A DNA stretch of 64,000 nt from JAKQDP01 sp964536975 (GCA_964536975.1 CAZHYS010000001.1:54919-118918); one strand, 5' to 3'. Positions 40,020 to 49,049 are shown, numbered from the stretch's first letter. Notes: generated by a model not told the origin, from the sequence alone. Numbers and translations are program-made.

Positions 40020-41510
40020 ATGAAAAAGATTTTTTCCAGCCGAACACTTGATTTTATTCCGGCGATGACGGTTTGGCTGACCCTTGTTGGCGTAGTGATT
40101 TTGTCATTTATCCGTCCATTATGGGCGATTTATTTTGTTATTATCTTTGTAGTTTACTGGATTACCAGATTATTTTATATGATGGTTTGGCTGTTTATTT
40201 CTTGGTTTAGATATTACCGCGACCATCGGATAAACTGGAGCGATAAATTAAAAACTCTGCCCAAGGATTATTGCGAGTATTACCACGTCGTCACTTATCC
40301 GACTTATAAAGAGCCATATGAAGTGGTTCGTCGATCATTTCAAAAACTGGCTGAGACAGATTATCCCAAAGACCGGATGATCATCGCTTTGGGCGGCGAG
40401 GAGCGTGATCGGGATAATTTTTTGCTTGTTGCCGAAAAAATCAAAGCTGAATTTGAAGATAAATTTTTCAAATTGCTTATCACTGTTCATCCGCCGGCGC
40501 CGGACGAGCTTCCCGGCAAAGGTTCCAATGTCAATTATATGGAACGCAATCTCCAGCGGGAGCTTGACGCCCTCGGCCTGGATTATGGCAAAGTGATCGT
40601 CTCTTGTTTTGATATTGAGACCTTGCCGCACCCGCAGTATTTTTCCTATTTGACTTATAAATACCTCACTCATCCCAATCCGGAGCGGGCAAGTTATCAG
40701 CCCCTCATTCTGTACAACAATAATATTTGGGAATCAAATCCGATTATCCGTGTCGTGGCGTCATCAACGACCTTTTGGCTATTGACCGATTTGTCTCGGC
40801 CGGAGAGGTTGCTCACTTTTTCTTCGCACAGCATGAGCTTTAAGATGCTGTCCGATGTCGGCTTTCATGACAAAACGATTGTGACTGAAGATTCGCGGAT
40901 CTGTTTGCAGGGTCTGGTCAAGTATGACGGCGATTACGAAGTGGTGCCGATGTTTATCACTCTTTCAATGGACACGGTTTATATCGGATCTTTTTGGAAG
41001 AGCCTGTTTGACCAATACAAGCAGATGCGGCGCTGGGCGTGGGGCGTGGAACATTTCCCTTGGATGTGGAAGAATTTTTTCGGGGCGGAAGCCAATCGGA
41101 AGATTCCGCTCAAGAAACGGCTGTTTTATTTCTGGAATCAGTTTGAAGGGATGTATTCTTGGGCGACTGCGCCGCTTCTTATCGCCATTGTCGGCCGTCT
41201 GCCTCTATGGCTGGCGTCTGATACTGATAGGGCGACGGCGTTTTTTCAAAACGCGCCATACACTTTGGAAAATTTGATGATGGTCGGCATGGTCGGATTA
41301 ATAATTAACTCAATCCTTTACACTTTTATGTTGCCGACTCGGCCGAAGGGTTATCGCTGGTATAATTATTTGATTATGATGGCGCAATGGGTGATGTTCC
41401 CCGTGACAATGGTGATATTCGGTTCTATTCCGTCAATAGACGCCCAGACGCGGCTAATGCTCGGCGGGAAACATCGCCTCGGTTTCTGGGTGACGAATAA
41501 GAAAGCTTGA
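40020..41510 (+). CDS. Membrane-bound family 2 glycosyltransferase
   Basis: A 496-residue processive-type GT2. Two N-terminal helices (about 15-60) precede a catalytic domain with VVTYPTYKEPYEVVRRSF, KGSNVNYMERNL, VSCFDIETLPHPQYF, TEDSRICLQGL and the QMRRWAWG motif of the QxxRW type, then four C-terminal helices. This layout suits polysaccharide synthases that extrude their product. I start at the ATG on 40020 (MKKIFSSRTLD); an in-frame start at 39942 would run through the terminator. Confidence 0.87.
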   Translation: MKKIFSSRTLDFIPAMTVWLTLVGVVILSFIRPLWAIYFVIIFVVYWITRLFYMMVWLFISWFRYYRDHRINWSDKLKTLPKDYCEYYHVVTYPTYKEPYEVVRRSFQKLAETDYPKDRMIIALGGEERDRDNFLLVAEKIKAEFEDKFFKLLITVHPPAPDELPGKGSNVNYMERNLQRELDALGLDYGKVIVSCFDIETLPHPQYFSYLTYKYLTHPNPERASYQPLILYNNNIWESNPIIRVVASSTTFWLLTDLSRPERLLTFSSHSMSFKMLSDVGFHDKTIVTEDSRICLQGLVKYDGDYEVVPMFITLSMDTVYIGSFWKSLFDQYKQMRRWAWGVEHFPWMWKNFFGAEANRKIPLKKRLFYFWNQFEGMYSWATAPLLIAIVGRLPLWLASDTDRATAFFQNAPYTLENLMMVGMVGLIINSILYTFMLPTRPKGYRWYNYLIMMAQWVMFPVTMVIFGSIPSIDAQTRLMLGGKHRLGFWVTNKKA

Positions 41511-41851
41511 ATTAATTTTCAATTTTCAATTTAAAATTTACAATAAATTTTCAATCTGCTTTCATGTTGTCATCCCGACCCCTTCGACTACGCTCAGGGT
41601 AAACTCCGTGGAGGGATCCCTCCACTCGTCCGCTTGGAGGCGTCCTCGGCCGGAATGACACAGTATCCCGAATTCCGAGTCGCTAGTCCCGGGTCCCGTT
41701 ACTGGTTACTCGTCACTAATTGTCTTGCATTATTCGTATTATTAGTCCGCCTCGGGCGGATTCGTATATTAGCATCGTATTCCATTCCATTAGTATCATT
41801 AGTATAAATTAGTATATTAGCATTGTATTTAGTATATTAGCATCGTATACC
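41511..41851. repeat. 341-base repeat island
   Basis: No gene. Bases 41570-41660 are a GTCATCCCGA...GGAATGACA element containing CCCCTTCGACTACGCTCAGG, the inverted counterpart of 29630-29665. Bases 41668-41722 are 7-bp-periodic (CGAATTC, CGAGTCG, CTAGTCC, CGGGTCC). Bases 41765-41850 repeat TTAGTAT/ATTAGCAT units up to the GTG start of the next gene. Confidence 0.8.
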
Positions 41852-42886
41852 GTGAAACTACCAAAAGTCACAATTCAAATCGTCACCTGGAATAGTCTGA
41901 AATTTTTGCCGTTTTGCCTCAAAGCGATTTTCAATCAGACTTATCGCGATTTTCAGGTACTCGTGATTGATAATAATTCCCAAGACGGAACAGTTGATTT
42001 TTTGCGCCGGAATTATCCCGAGGTGACGGTTTTTCAGAACAAAAAAAATCTCGGTTTTGCCAAGGCCAACAATCAAGGCATCAAGCTGTTCAACTCGTCT
42101 TTTGTCGTGGTTTGCAATCCTGATATCGTGATGGCGGAGACTTGGCTGGAAAAAATAATGGCCCAGGCCGAAAAAAAGCAGTACGAAGAATGCGGCAGCT
42201 TCGGCGGAACGCTATTAAAGCTCCGGGCGATTAATTCTGATTTGGGCGAATTTGAGCAAACCAGCGCCATTGATTCGCGCGGACTGGTGATTTTCAAAAG
42301 CCATCGCATCGCCGAGATCGGCGCTGGCCAAAAAGATGACAAGATTGGCGATAGCGAGGTATTCGGCCACTCCGGCGCGCTAGTGATGTATCGGCGCTCG
42401 GCGCTGGAAGATTGCCTCTACCGATCCAAAAGAAATCCGACCGGCGAATATTTTGACGAAGATTTTTTCTTTTACAAAGAAGACGCGGATTTGGCTTGGC
42501 GGCTTCGTTTGGCCGGCTTCAAGTCGCTGTTTGTCGCCGGCGCCCGCGCTTATCATATCCGTTCTTTGGCGGAAAACAACGCCAAGACAACAGGGGAGAT
42601 TGTCAAAAACCGGCGCCAGCAGTCGGCCCTGGCTCGCCGGCACTCCTATCGCAATCATTTGTTTGTCTTGATAAAGAACGAATCTTGGAAAAATTTATTG
42701 AGATATTTCCCGTTTATTTTTTTCTATGAATTAAAAAAAATAATTTATATCCTGATTTTTGAGTGGACCACTTTGCCGGCGATAGGCGATTTTTTCCGCC
42801 TGCTGCCGCGGATGCTTAAAAAACGCCGGAACAATCTGAAGCAGGCGCGAGTCAGTCCGCAAGAAATCAGAAAATGGATAAAATAA
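41852..42886 (+). CDS. Family 2 glycosyltransferase
   Basis: A 344-residue GT2 enzyme with a GTG start. It has TIQIVTWNSLKFLPFCL, LVIDNNSQDGTVDFL, NLGFAKANNQGI, CNPDIVM, FGHSGALVMYRRSAL and the EDADLAWRLRLAGFKSLF motif, typical of rhamnosyltransferase-like enzymes. A short hydrophobic helix at about 285-305 may touch the membrane. It is first of a surface-glycan run with 42963 and the DUF4012 gene. Confidence 0.88.
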   Translation: MKLPKVTIQIVTWNSLKFLPFCLKAIFNQTYRDFQVLVIDNNSQDGTVDFLRRNYPEVTVFQNKKNLGFAKANNQGIKLFNSSFVVVCNPDIVMAETWLEKIMAQAEKKQYEECGSFGGTLLKLRAINSDLGEFEQTSAIDSRGLVIFKSHRIAEIGAGQKDDKIGDSEVFGHSGALVMYRRSALEDCLYRSKRNPTGEYFDEDFFFYKEDADLAWRLRLAGFKSLFVAGARAYHIRSLAENNAKTTGEIVKNRRQQSALARRHSYRNHLFVLIKNESWKNLLRYFPFIFFYELKKIIYILIFEWTTLPAIGDFFRLLPRMLKKRRNNLKQARVSPQEIRKWIK

Positions 42887-42906
42887 AAGCAAGCCGTTCC
42901 ATTCTT

Positions 42907-42946
42907 CCCTCTCCTTGTCTGAAGGAGGGGGTAGGGGGAGGTCCAA
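42907..42946. repeat. CTCCCC-type repeat between glycosyltransferase genes
   Basis: CCCTCTCCTTGTCTGAAGG then AGGGGGTAGGGGGAGG; intergenic relative of the elements found inside coding sequence at 17862 and 31009. Confidence 0.65.
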
Positions 42947-42962
42947 GGGAATTAAATAATTT

Positions 42963-43733
42963 ATGGAAATTTCAATTATTATCAATAATTACAAAACCAG
43001 AGGACTACTCAAGCAGTGTTTGAAGGGGATTTATCTTTATCCGCCAAAAGTTGGGTTTGAAGTAATAGTGGTGGACAATAATTCCGGCGATGGCAGCGCG
43101 GAGATGGTCAAAGAAAAGTTTCCCCAAGTGAAGCTGATAGAAGCCAAGGCCAATCTCGGCCATCACAAAGGCAACAATCTCGGCATCAGGAATTCCTCGG
43201 GAAAATATATTTTGATTTTGAATACTGACATCGCCATTTTGGATCATTCTATTGATCGGATTTATGATTTCATGGAAGCTAATCCTGAAGCGGCCTTGGT
43301 CGGTCCCAAACTCAAAAATCCCGATGGCTCCATCCAGATGTCATGCCTAAGGTTTCCTGGCAAATTCGTGCCTATTTACCGCCGGACATTGCTCGGCCGT
43401 CTGCCCTTTGCCAGGCGGGAAATAGACAGTTATCTGATGACTGATTTTGATCACAGCCAGACTATCGCTGTAGATTGGATTTTGGGCGCGTTCGCGATGG
43501 TGCGCCGATCAGCGATTGATCGCGCCGGACTGATGGACGAAGATTTATTTTTATATTTTGGCGACGTCGCCTGGTGCAAGAAATTTCGCCAGCTGGGATA
43601 CAAAGTTTATTATTTTGTGGATGCTGATATTGTCCATTACCATAAGCGCGAATCGGCGCAAAGTGGATTTTTTTCAAAAATATTCTGGATTCATATTTTT
43701 GACTGGTTCAAGTATTTGAAAAAATATTCTTAA
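42963..43733 (+). CDS. Family 2 glycosyltransferase
   Basis: A 256-residue GT2 enzyme: SIIINNYKTRGLLKQCL, VIVVDNNSGDGSAEMV, NLGHHKGNNLGIR, LNTDIAI, WILGAFAMVRRSAI and the DEDLFLYFGDVAWCKKF motif. The family adds sugars to lipid-linked or surface glycans. It is 6 bases upstream of the DUF4012 gene and likely co-transcribed with it. Confidence 0.88.
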   Translation: MEISIIINNYKTRGLLKQCLKGIYLYPPKVGFEVIVVDNNSGDGSAEMVKEKFPQVKLIEAKANLGHHKGNNLGIRNSSGKYILILNTDIAILDHSIDRIYDFMEANPEAALVGPKLKNPDGSIQMSCLRFPGKFVPIYRRTLLGRLPFARREIDSYLMTDFDHSQTIAVDWILGAFAMVRRSAIDRAGLMDEDLFLYFGDVAWCKKFRQLGYKVYYFVDADIVHYHKRESAQSGFFSKIFWIHIFDWFKYLKKYS

Positions 43734-43739
43734 AAGCAA

Positions 43740-45686
43740 ATGCTTTGGTTTCATCGGAAAAATAAATTGGAAGAAATGGAGGATCTCCTTTCTGATTTTC
43801 GCCGCCATTCCAAAAAAACTGGCGGCCTCCGGCAATGGCTGGCTGTTTTTCTAATGGCGCTGTTTGTGGTTTTTTTGGTGATTTTTTTGCCGCTTGGCTA
43901 TCAGTCAATCAAAGCGGCTGACAGCATCCTAGTCATCAAAAAGAGCCAGACGGAAATCGTTGCTCTTGCTGGCGCCGGTGACTGGCGAGGAGCTGCGGCC
44001 GCGGCCGGCCGCGCTAGCGGAGAAATCGCCATACTCCGTTCTTCATTGGGCCGGGTCGGCGTGATTGGCTATTTCCCCCCGGCTGGAAACGTATTGTCTG
44101 AAACCGACAAAATGCTCGCTGGTGCCGATAAATTGGTTGGCGGCTGGCAGAAGATATTCACCGCTTTTGACGAGGCCGGTCTCACGCTCGGCGGGGATGA
44201 TTTTCTGGGAAAGCTGAACGCGAGCAAGGCGGGCATTCTCTCGGCCCAAGCGGATATTGCCGAAGCGGAAAAGATTTTGGCCGAGGTCAATCTGCGTCGG
44301 CTGAAAGGATTTTTCGATCTCAAATTGTCCGGCACCCAAGAGTTGTTATCCCAATTGGCCAAGGCCAGCGAGGTATCATTGCCGCTAGCGGCCAATTTGC
44401 CCGATCTTCTTGGCTATGGCCGGGAAAAAACATATCTATTGGTTTTTGAAAATAATATGGAAATGCGCCCGACGGGCGGGTTTATCGGTTCTTATGGCGT
44501 GGTCACCGTCAAAGACGGACAGATCAAAAGTTTTTTTACCGATGATGTTTACAATTTGGATCGCTTTTCCGAGGGCAAATTAAATATCGCCGCGCCATGG
44601 CCGATGCTCGCTTACAACAAGCAGAAAAATTGGTATTTGCGTGACGCCAATTGGTCGCCGGATTGGCCAACGGCCGCGGAGCAGATCGCTTGGTTTTATC
44701 ATCAAGAAGCCGCTTTTGCCGGCCGGCCGGATTACCGATTTGACGGCGTGATTGCTCTTACGCCAGAAGTGACGGCGGATATTCTGGCGGTTCTGGGGCC
44801 GATTATGATAAATGACCTTGAATTCTCGGCTGATAATTTCGCCTGGGATTTGGAGAAATTCGTGGAGTTTGATTATCTGCAGGCGGGAATCGGCAAACGC
44901 GATCGCAAGGACATTATCGGCGATTTGGCCGAAGTAATTTTGGATAAAGTTTATTCTTTGCCGGCCAAAGACGCATTGAAAATATTTTTGGCGCTGGAAA
45001 ATAATATTCGGGAGAAGCAGATCTTGGTTTATCTTTTTGATGATGATTTGCGGGAACAATTTGCCGGTTACGACTGGACCGGTGAGGTCAAAGATTCCGA
45101 CAGTGATTATCTGTTGGCGATAGATAGCAACTTGGCGGCCCTAAAGACTGACAAGGCAATGGATAAATCAATCGCTTATCGTCTGCGTCTGGATGAAAAC
45201 GGCAATTTGATCGGTCGCGCGGAGTTGACTTATGCGCATCAGGAGGACTATCAAAAGGATTTAATCTCCCGTTATCGCGACTATCTGCGGCTTTATGTTC
45301 CTGGCGGCAGCTGGTTTTTGCGCGCGGCGATTGTTGAGGATGGCCAGGAGCGTGAACTGGACTTGACTAGTGACGCGCAAATCGGCGAAGAGCTGGGCAA
45401 GCGTTATCTGGCGCTGTTTTTTACGGTGGAACCGAAGAGTACGAAAAAAATAATTATTGAATACCGCCTGCCGGAAAATATTCAAGCGGATTATCAGGCT
45501 AGGGTGTATAAATTAATTGTTCAGAAGCAGGCGGGCACAATTGGACACAACTTAAAAATTGATTTAAACTTTACTAATCCCGTTGCTTCGTATTATTCCG
45601 ATGTGCCGCCGGCGAAATTTTTTGGCCAGGACATCGGCTGGGAGACGGATTTGTCGGTGGATCGGGAATTTCTAATTAAGTTTTAA
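43740..45686 (+). CDS. DUF4012 domain-containing membrane-anchored protein
   Basis: A 648-residue protein with one N-terminal membrane helix (about 36-58) and a large outside domain. The DUF4012 signature is clear: YLLVFENNMEMRPTGGFIGS, YGVVTVKDGQIKSFFTDDVYNLD, RDANWSPDWPTAAEQIAWFY and DGVIALTPEVTADILAVLGPI. DUF4012 proteins are common in Patescibacteria and Actinobacteria cell-surface loci; their substrate is not known. The neighbouring glycosyltransferases and the mreB gene 17 bases downstream suggest a cell-envelope role. Confidence 0.92.
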   Translation: MLWFHRKNKLEEMEDLLSDFRRHSKKTGGLRQWLAVFLMALFVVFLVIFLPLGYQSIKAADSILVIKKSQTEIVALAGAGDWRGAAAAAGRASGEIAILRSSLGRVGVIGYFPPAGNVLSETDKMLAGADKLVGGWQKIFTAFDEAGLTLGGDDFLGKLNASKAGILSAQADIAEAEKILAEVNLRRLKGFFDLKLSGTQELLSQLAKASEVSLPLAANLPDLLGYGREKTYLLVFENNMEMRPTGGFIGSYGVVTVKDGQIKSFFTDDVYNLDRFSEGKLNIAAPWPMLAYNKQKNWYLRDANWSPDWPTAAEQIAWFYHQEAAFAGRPDYRFDGVIALTPEVTADILAVLGPIMINDLEFSADNFAWDLEKFVEFDYLQAGIGKRDRKDIIGDLAEVILDKVYSLPAKDALKIFLALENNIREKQILVYLFDDDLREQFAGYDWTGEVKDSDSDYLLAIDSNLAALKTDKAMDKSIAYRLRLDENGNLIGRAELTYAHQEDYQKDLISRYRDYLRLYVPGGSWFLRAAIVEDGQERELDLTSDAQIGEELGKRYLALFFTVEPKSTKKIIIEYRLPENIQADYQARVYKLIVQKQAGTIGHNLKIDLNFTNPVASYYSDVPPAKFFGQDIGWETDLSVDREFLIKF

Positions 45687-45702
45687 TCTTAGCCAAAGCA
45701 GT

Positions 45703-46710
45703 ATGTTTTTGAGGCGAATCGGCATAGATTTGGGTACCACCAACGTTTTGGTCCATGTGCCCAAAAAAGGCATTCTCATCAACGAGCCATCGGTGGTGGC
45801 AGTTTCTAATATTGACAAAAAAATCATCGCTGTCGGCGCCGAAGCCAAAGAGATGCTCGGTCGTACGCCGGACACGATTATCGCCCGAAAGCCGCTCAAG
45901 GACGGCGTGATTGCCGATTATAAGACGACCGAGGCGATGCTTCGGTATTTTATCAATAAAGCGCTCGGCGGCGTCAGGCTATTTCGGCCGGAGGTGATGG
46001 TAGCGGTGCCGGCGGGTATTACCTCTACCGAACGGCGAGCAGTGGTGGATGCGACCATTGCCGCTGGCGCCAAGGCCGCCTATATCATTAAGGAGCCGAT
46101 TGTCGCCGCCATTGGCGCCAATATTCCGATTGGATCAGCGTCTGGCCACATGATTATTGATATCGGTGGCGGCACCTCCGAAGTAGCGGTGATTTCTTTG
46201 GGCGGCATTGTTTCGTCAACTTCGGTAAGAATTGGCGGCAATAGATTTGACGCTGATATTGCCGAACATGTCCGAAGGAAATATTCGCTGGCCATAGGCG
46301 AACGGACGGCTGAGGAAATAAAAATCTGCATCGGTTCGGCTCTGTATTTGGAAGAAAAAATGTATATGGATGTCCGCGGCCGCGACATGGTCACGGGCCT
46401 GCCCAAGACCGTGACAGTTTCATCTGATGATGTGACAGAAGCCATTCAAAATGACTTGGAGGGGATAGTCGCTGCCGTCAAAACCGTTTTCCATAAGACT
46501 CCGCCGGAATTATCGGCGGATGTGATTGACAAGGGGATTGTGATGTCGGGCGGTTCTAGTCTGCTTCGCAATATTGAAAAACTTATTGCCCAAGCGACGG
46601 GAGTGTCCGCTTATGTGGCCGACGATGCCCTATATTGCGTTGTCAAAGGCACCGGCATCGCGCTGGACAATTTGGAAAGCTATAAGCGGAGCATTTTGGC
46701 GACGAAGTAG
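45703..46710 (+). CDS. mreB: MreB/Mbl-type actin homologue, copy 1
   Basis: A 335-residue bacterial actin: IGIDLGTTNVLVHVPKKGI, KPLKDGVIADYKTTEAML, VAVPAGITSTERRAV, IIDIGGGTSEVAVISLGGIV and IVMSGGSSLLRNIEKLI. It polymerises with ATP under the membrane to direct wall synthesis in rods. This copy stands behind DUF4012 rather than mreC/mreD; the second copy at 54734 has the standard operon. The two probably have separate duties, as in bacteria with MreB and Mbl. Confidence 0.93.
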   Translation: MFLRRIGIDLGTTNVLVHVPKKGILINEPSVVAVSNIDKKIIAVGAEAKEMLGRTPDTIIARKPLKDGVIADYKTTEAMLRYFINKALGGVRLFRPEVMVAVPAGITSTERRAVVDATIAAGAKAAYIIKEPIVAAIGANIPIGSASGHMIIDIGGGTSEVAVISLGGIVSSTSVRIGGNRFDADIAEHVRRKYSLAIGERTAEEIKICIGSALYLEEKMYMDVRGRDMVTGLPKTVTVSSDDVTEAIQNDLEGIVAAVKTVFHKTPPELSADVIDKGIVMSGGSSLLRNIEKLIAQATGVSAYVADDALYCVVKGTGIALDNLESYKRSILATK

Positions 46711-46995
46711 GGATCACGGAACAATGGGGTTGTAATCGGTAATAATCGTAGAGACGCGATTCATCGCGTCTAAAAGTAACCAGTAATGAGTAACCGGTAA
46801 CGGGATTTTGGTTCGGAACTCGTAATCCGTAACTCGGAACTCGGAATAGAAATCCGTAGAGACGCGATAAGCTCGCGTCTGTGTAGAGACGTCCCGAATG
46901 CTCGGGATGACAAAAAAAGAAAATGGAATTGCTTCGTCCGCTTGGGGTGGACTCGCAATGACACTGTAATTTGACAATTTTTTTGTAAACAAAAA
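46711..46995. repeat. Repeat island after mreB copy 1
   Basis: No gene. It carries GTAGAGACG elements (46748-46771, 46856-46880, 46883-46909), 7-bp-periodic tracts (46775-46802 GTAACC/GTAATG; 46815-46850 GAACTCG/TAACTCG) and a CGGGATGACA...CTCGCAATGACA element (46903-46962). Confidence 0.8.
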
Positions 46996-47034
46996 CGTCT
47001 CACCAAGAGCCTGCGGATCAGGATTGGTGAGACG
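46996..47034 (-). terminator. Terminator of the minus-strand orphan gene
   Basis: CGTCTCACCA and TGGTGAGACG arms; on the minus strand the hairpin is followed by TTTTTGTTT. Confidence 0.8.
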
Positions 47035-47057
47035 ACAATCTCGGCCGAGCCGAGAAG

Positions 47058-47558
47058 TTATTGATGGGGTGCGGGAACTGCGGAAGGGATTTCTCCTTCC
47101 ACAGCGGTGGGCGTCAACTCTTGTTGCGGCGCCTGCATCTGGATGGTCGCGTGCAGGCACTGCGAAACCATCTGTTTGCAGACTTCCTCGCGCCTCTCTT
47201 CGGGAATGTTGTGGCGGATAGCCCACTTTTCCACCTCCCAGGCGACGATCGTCGGATCGCGGAACAGGCGCAGGACATCCACTATTTCCGCCGGCTCACC
47301 CGAAAGGAAACGATCAACCTGACCGTCCACAAACGACTTCGGGTCTGCGACTTCGGTAGCATCAGCAGCGGTGGGCGAGTGGTCTGGCTTCGGTATCGCG
47401 AAGCAAGCAACCCCAAATACGATCCCAACGATCAAACAGCGCCGATTTGCTTTCTTGTGTCCCGCTGCCTCATGGTAGACCGCCGCCACAAAAAACGTAA
47501 AGCAGAGTGCAAAAAGCTCGAGTATCAGTAACGGGGTTCCCAGTATATCACTAACCAT
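47058..47558 (-). CDS. Small membrane-anchored orphan protein
   Basis: A 166-residue protein of unknown family. Two hydrophobic helices (about 5-25 and 40-57) form an N-terminal hairpin; the rest is a soluble, acidic region (VDVLRLFRDPTIVAWEVEKWAIRHN) with two Cys (EVCKQMVSQCLH) and a Pro/Gln/Glu-rich tail. The ATG at 47558 follows GGAAGGAG and is preferred over an in-frame ATG at 47603. It has a perfect consensus promoter and its own terminator, and it lies between repeat islands. The style resembles the orphan cassette at 13764. Confidence 0.72.
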   Translation of the reverse strand: MVSDILGTPLLILELFALCFTFFVAAVYHEAAGHKKANRRCLIVGIVFGVACFAIPKPDHSPTAADATEVADPKSFVDGQVDRFLSGEPAEIVDVLRLFRDPTIVAWEVEKWAIRHNIPEERREEVCKQMVSQCLHATIQMQAPQQELTPTAVEGEIPSAVPAPHQ

Positions 47559-47629
47559 TGGTTTCTCCTTCCAATCGGCCTTTTTTGGCCAGTTAAGCCC
47601 CAAATTGACTTATTGATGTACTATCTATA

Positions 47630-47658
47630 ATTATAGCATACTTACAATATTTTGTCAA
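47630..47658 (-). promoter_or_regulatory. Perfect consensus promoter of the orphan gene
   Basis: On the minus strand: TTGACA (47658-47653), exactly 17 bases, TATAAT (47635-47630). Confidence 0.82.
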
Positions 47659-47724
47659 TAGCAGCGTAATGGGCCAATAGCTGATATTTTGTTTAAAATA
47701 ATGGAAAAAGTAAGAAAAAATTGA

Positions 47725-47842
47725 AATTTATAATTGGAAATTTTATTAGGTATTAGAAATTAGGAATTAGAAATTTTTTACCCCCTCTAACCCCTAACCC
47801 CTAACCCCTAACCCCTAACCCCTAACCGCTAATCGCTATCCC
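47725..47842. repeat. Heptamer tracts including telomere-like (CCCCTAA)n before GT4
   Basis: Bases 47740-47778 repeat TTAGAAA/TTAGGAA-like units. Bases 47782-47830 hold about six CCCCTAA units that drift into CCGCTAA and TCGCTAT up to the ATG at 47843. Confidence 0.88.
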
Positions 47843-48955
47843 ATGACCATCGCCATTGACGCTTCCCGCGCCAACAAAATTCACAAAACCGGAACAGAGT
47901 GGTATTCCTACCACATCATCCAAGAACTCAAAAAAATCATCCCCGCCGATTGTCGGGTAATTTTGTATACCAATGAAAAATTATCAGGCGGGCTGGAACA
48001 AATGCCGAATGGCAATTGGCAAGAAAGAGATTTATCTTGGCCGCCGAAATATCTATGGACGCAGATCCGCTTGTGGTGGGAGCTTATTATCAATCCGCCG
48101 GATGTTTTGTTTGTGCCGGCGCATACCATTCCGTTTTTGCCGATCAGATCAAAAACCAGAGTCATTGTGACGGTTCATGATGTCGGCTTCAAGCGTTTCC
48201 CGGAGCTGTACAAGCCGATTCAGATTTGGTATCACGATTGGACGATGAAAAAAATCCGCCGGCGCGCTCAAATCATTATTACCGATTCGGAATTTTCCCG
48301 TCGGGAGATTATGGAGCTTTACCAAATTCCAGTCGAAAAAATAAAAGTGGTTTATCTCGGCTATGACGAACAGAAATATTTTTTCCGCGCTGATTCTGAC
48401 GCTGATACTTTCAAAAAATATAATCTAACCAAGCCGTACCTGCTTTATATCGGCCGGCTGGAAAAAAAGAAAAATATCGGCAATTTGGTCGCGGCGTTCG
48501 CGATGCTGAAAGATAAAAATCCTGATTTGAAATTGGCGCTCGTCGGCAATGCCGGCAATGATTTTGAAGCAATAAAAAATATTATTGAAAAAAATCGTCT
48601 TCAAGATGAAATCATTATGCCGGGCTATGTGCCGGAAGACGACTTGCCGGCGCTTATCCGTCAAGCTGAAGTTTTTCTTTTTGTCACTTTGTATGAAGGT
48701 TTTGGCTTGCCGATTATCCAGGCGATGGCCTGCGGCACGCCGGTTGTCGCATCGGATCGGGATCCTCATCGCGAAATAGGCGGCGCGGCGGCATTGTATG
48801 CCGACCCGGCTGATTCAATGGCGATTGCCGAACGAGTCGGAGAAGTTATTGGTGACCGGGATTTGCATCGGGAGATTTCTTCTCGAGGCGTTGTTCGGGC
48901 GCGGGATTTTTCCTGGGCCAAGACCGCGGCCGGCATTTGGGAATTATTGAAGTAG
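47843..48955 (+). CDS. Family 4 glycosyltransferase (mannosyltransferase-like)
   Basis: A 370-residue GT-B enzyme: IAIDASRANKIHKTGTEWYS with the acceptor-domain start, VTVHDVGFKRFPELY, IITDSEFSRREIMELY, KPYLLYIGRLEKKKNIGNLV, IIMPGYVPEDDLPALI and the retaining motif EGFGLPIIQAMACGTPVVASD. It resembles mannosyltransferases of surface-glycan assembly. A heptamer tract stands in place of a recognisable promoter or ribosome-binding site. Confidence 0.9.
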   Translation: MTIAIDASRANKIHKTGTEWYSYHIIQELKKIIPADCRVILYTNEKLSGGLEQMPNGNWQERDLSWPPKYLWTQIRLWWELIINPPDVLFVPAHTIPFLPIRSKTRVIVTVHDVGFKRFPELYKPIQIWYHDWTMKKIRRRAQIIITDSEFSRREIMELYQIPVEKIKVVYLGYDEQKYFFRADSDADTFKKYNLTKPYLLYIGRLEKKKNIGNLVAAFAMLKDKNPDLKLALVGNAGNDFEAIKNIIEKNRLQDEIIMPGYVPEDDLPALIRQAEVFLFVTLYEGFGLPIIQAMACGTPVVASDRDPHREIGGAAALYADPADSMAIAERVGEVIGDRDLHREISSRGVVRARDFSWAKTAAGIWELLK

Positions 48956-48984
48956 GTTTTCGTAGTTTTTAATCTTTGAACATC

Positions 48985-49014
48985 GTAGAGACGGGGTATG
49001 CCCCGTCTTTGTAG
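48985..49014. repeat. GTAGAGACGGGG palindromic repeat
   Basis: GTAGAGACGGGGTA-TGCCCCGTCT, nearly identical to the copy inside the glycosyltransferase gene at 17237. Confidence 0.8.
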
Positions 49015-49049
49015 GACGATAAATACATTTGGCAAAAACACCGATTTTG

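Noticed and set aside
47782..47830. A chromosome end (telomere) because of (CCCCTAA)n
   Set aside because: The array is short, internal, flanked by genes on both sides and is one of many 7-bp tracts with different units.
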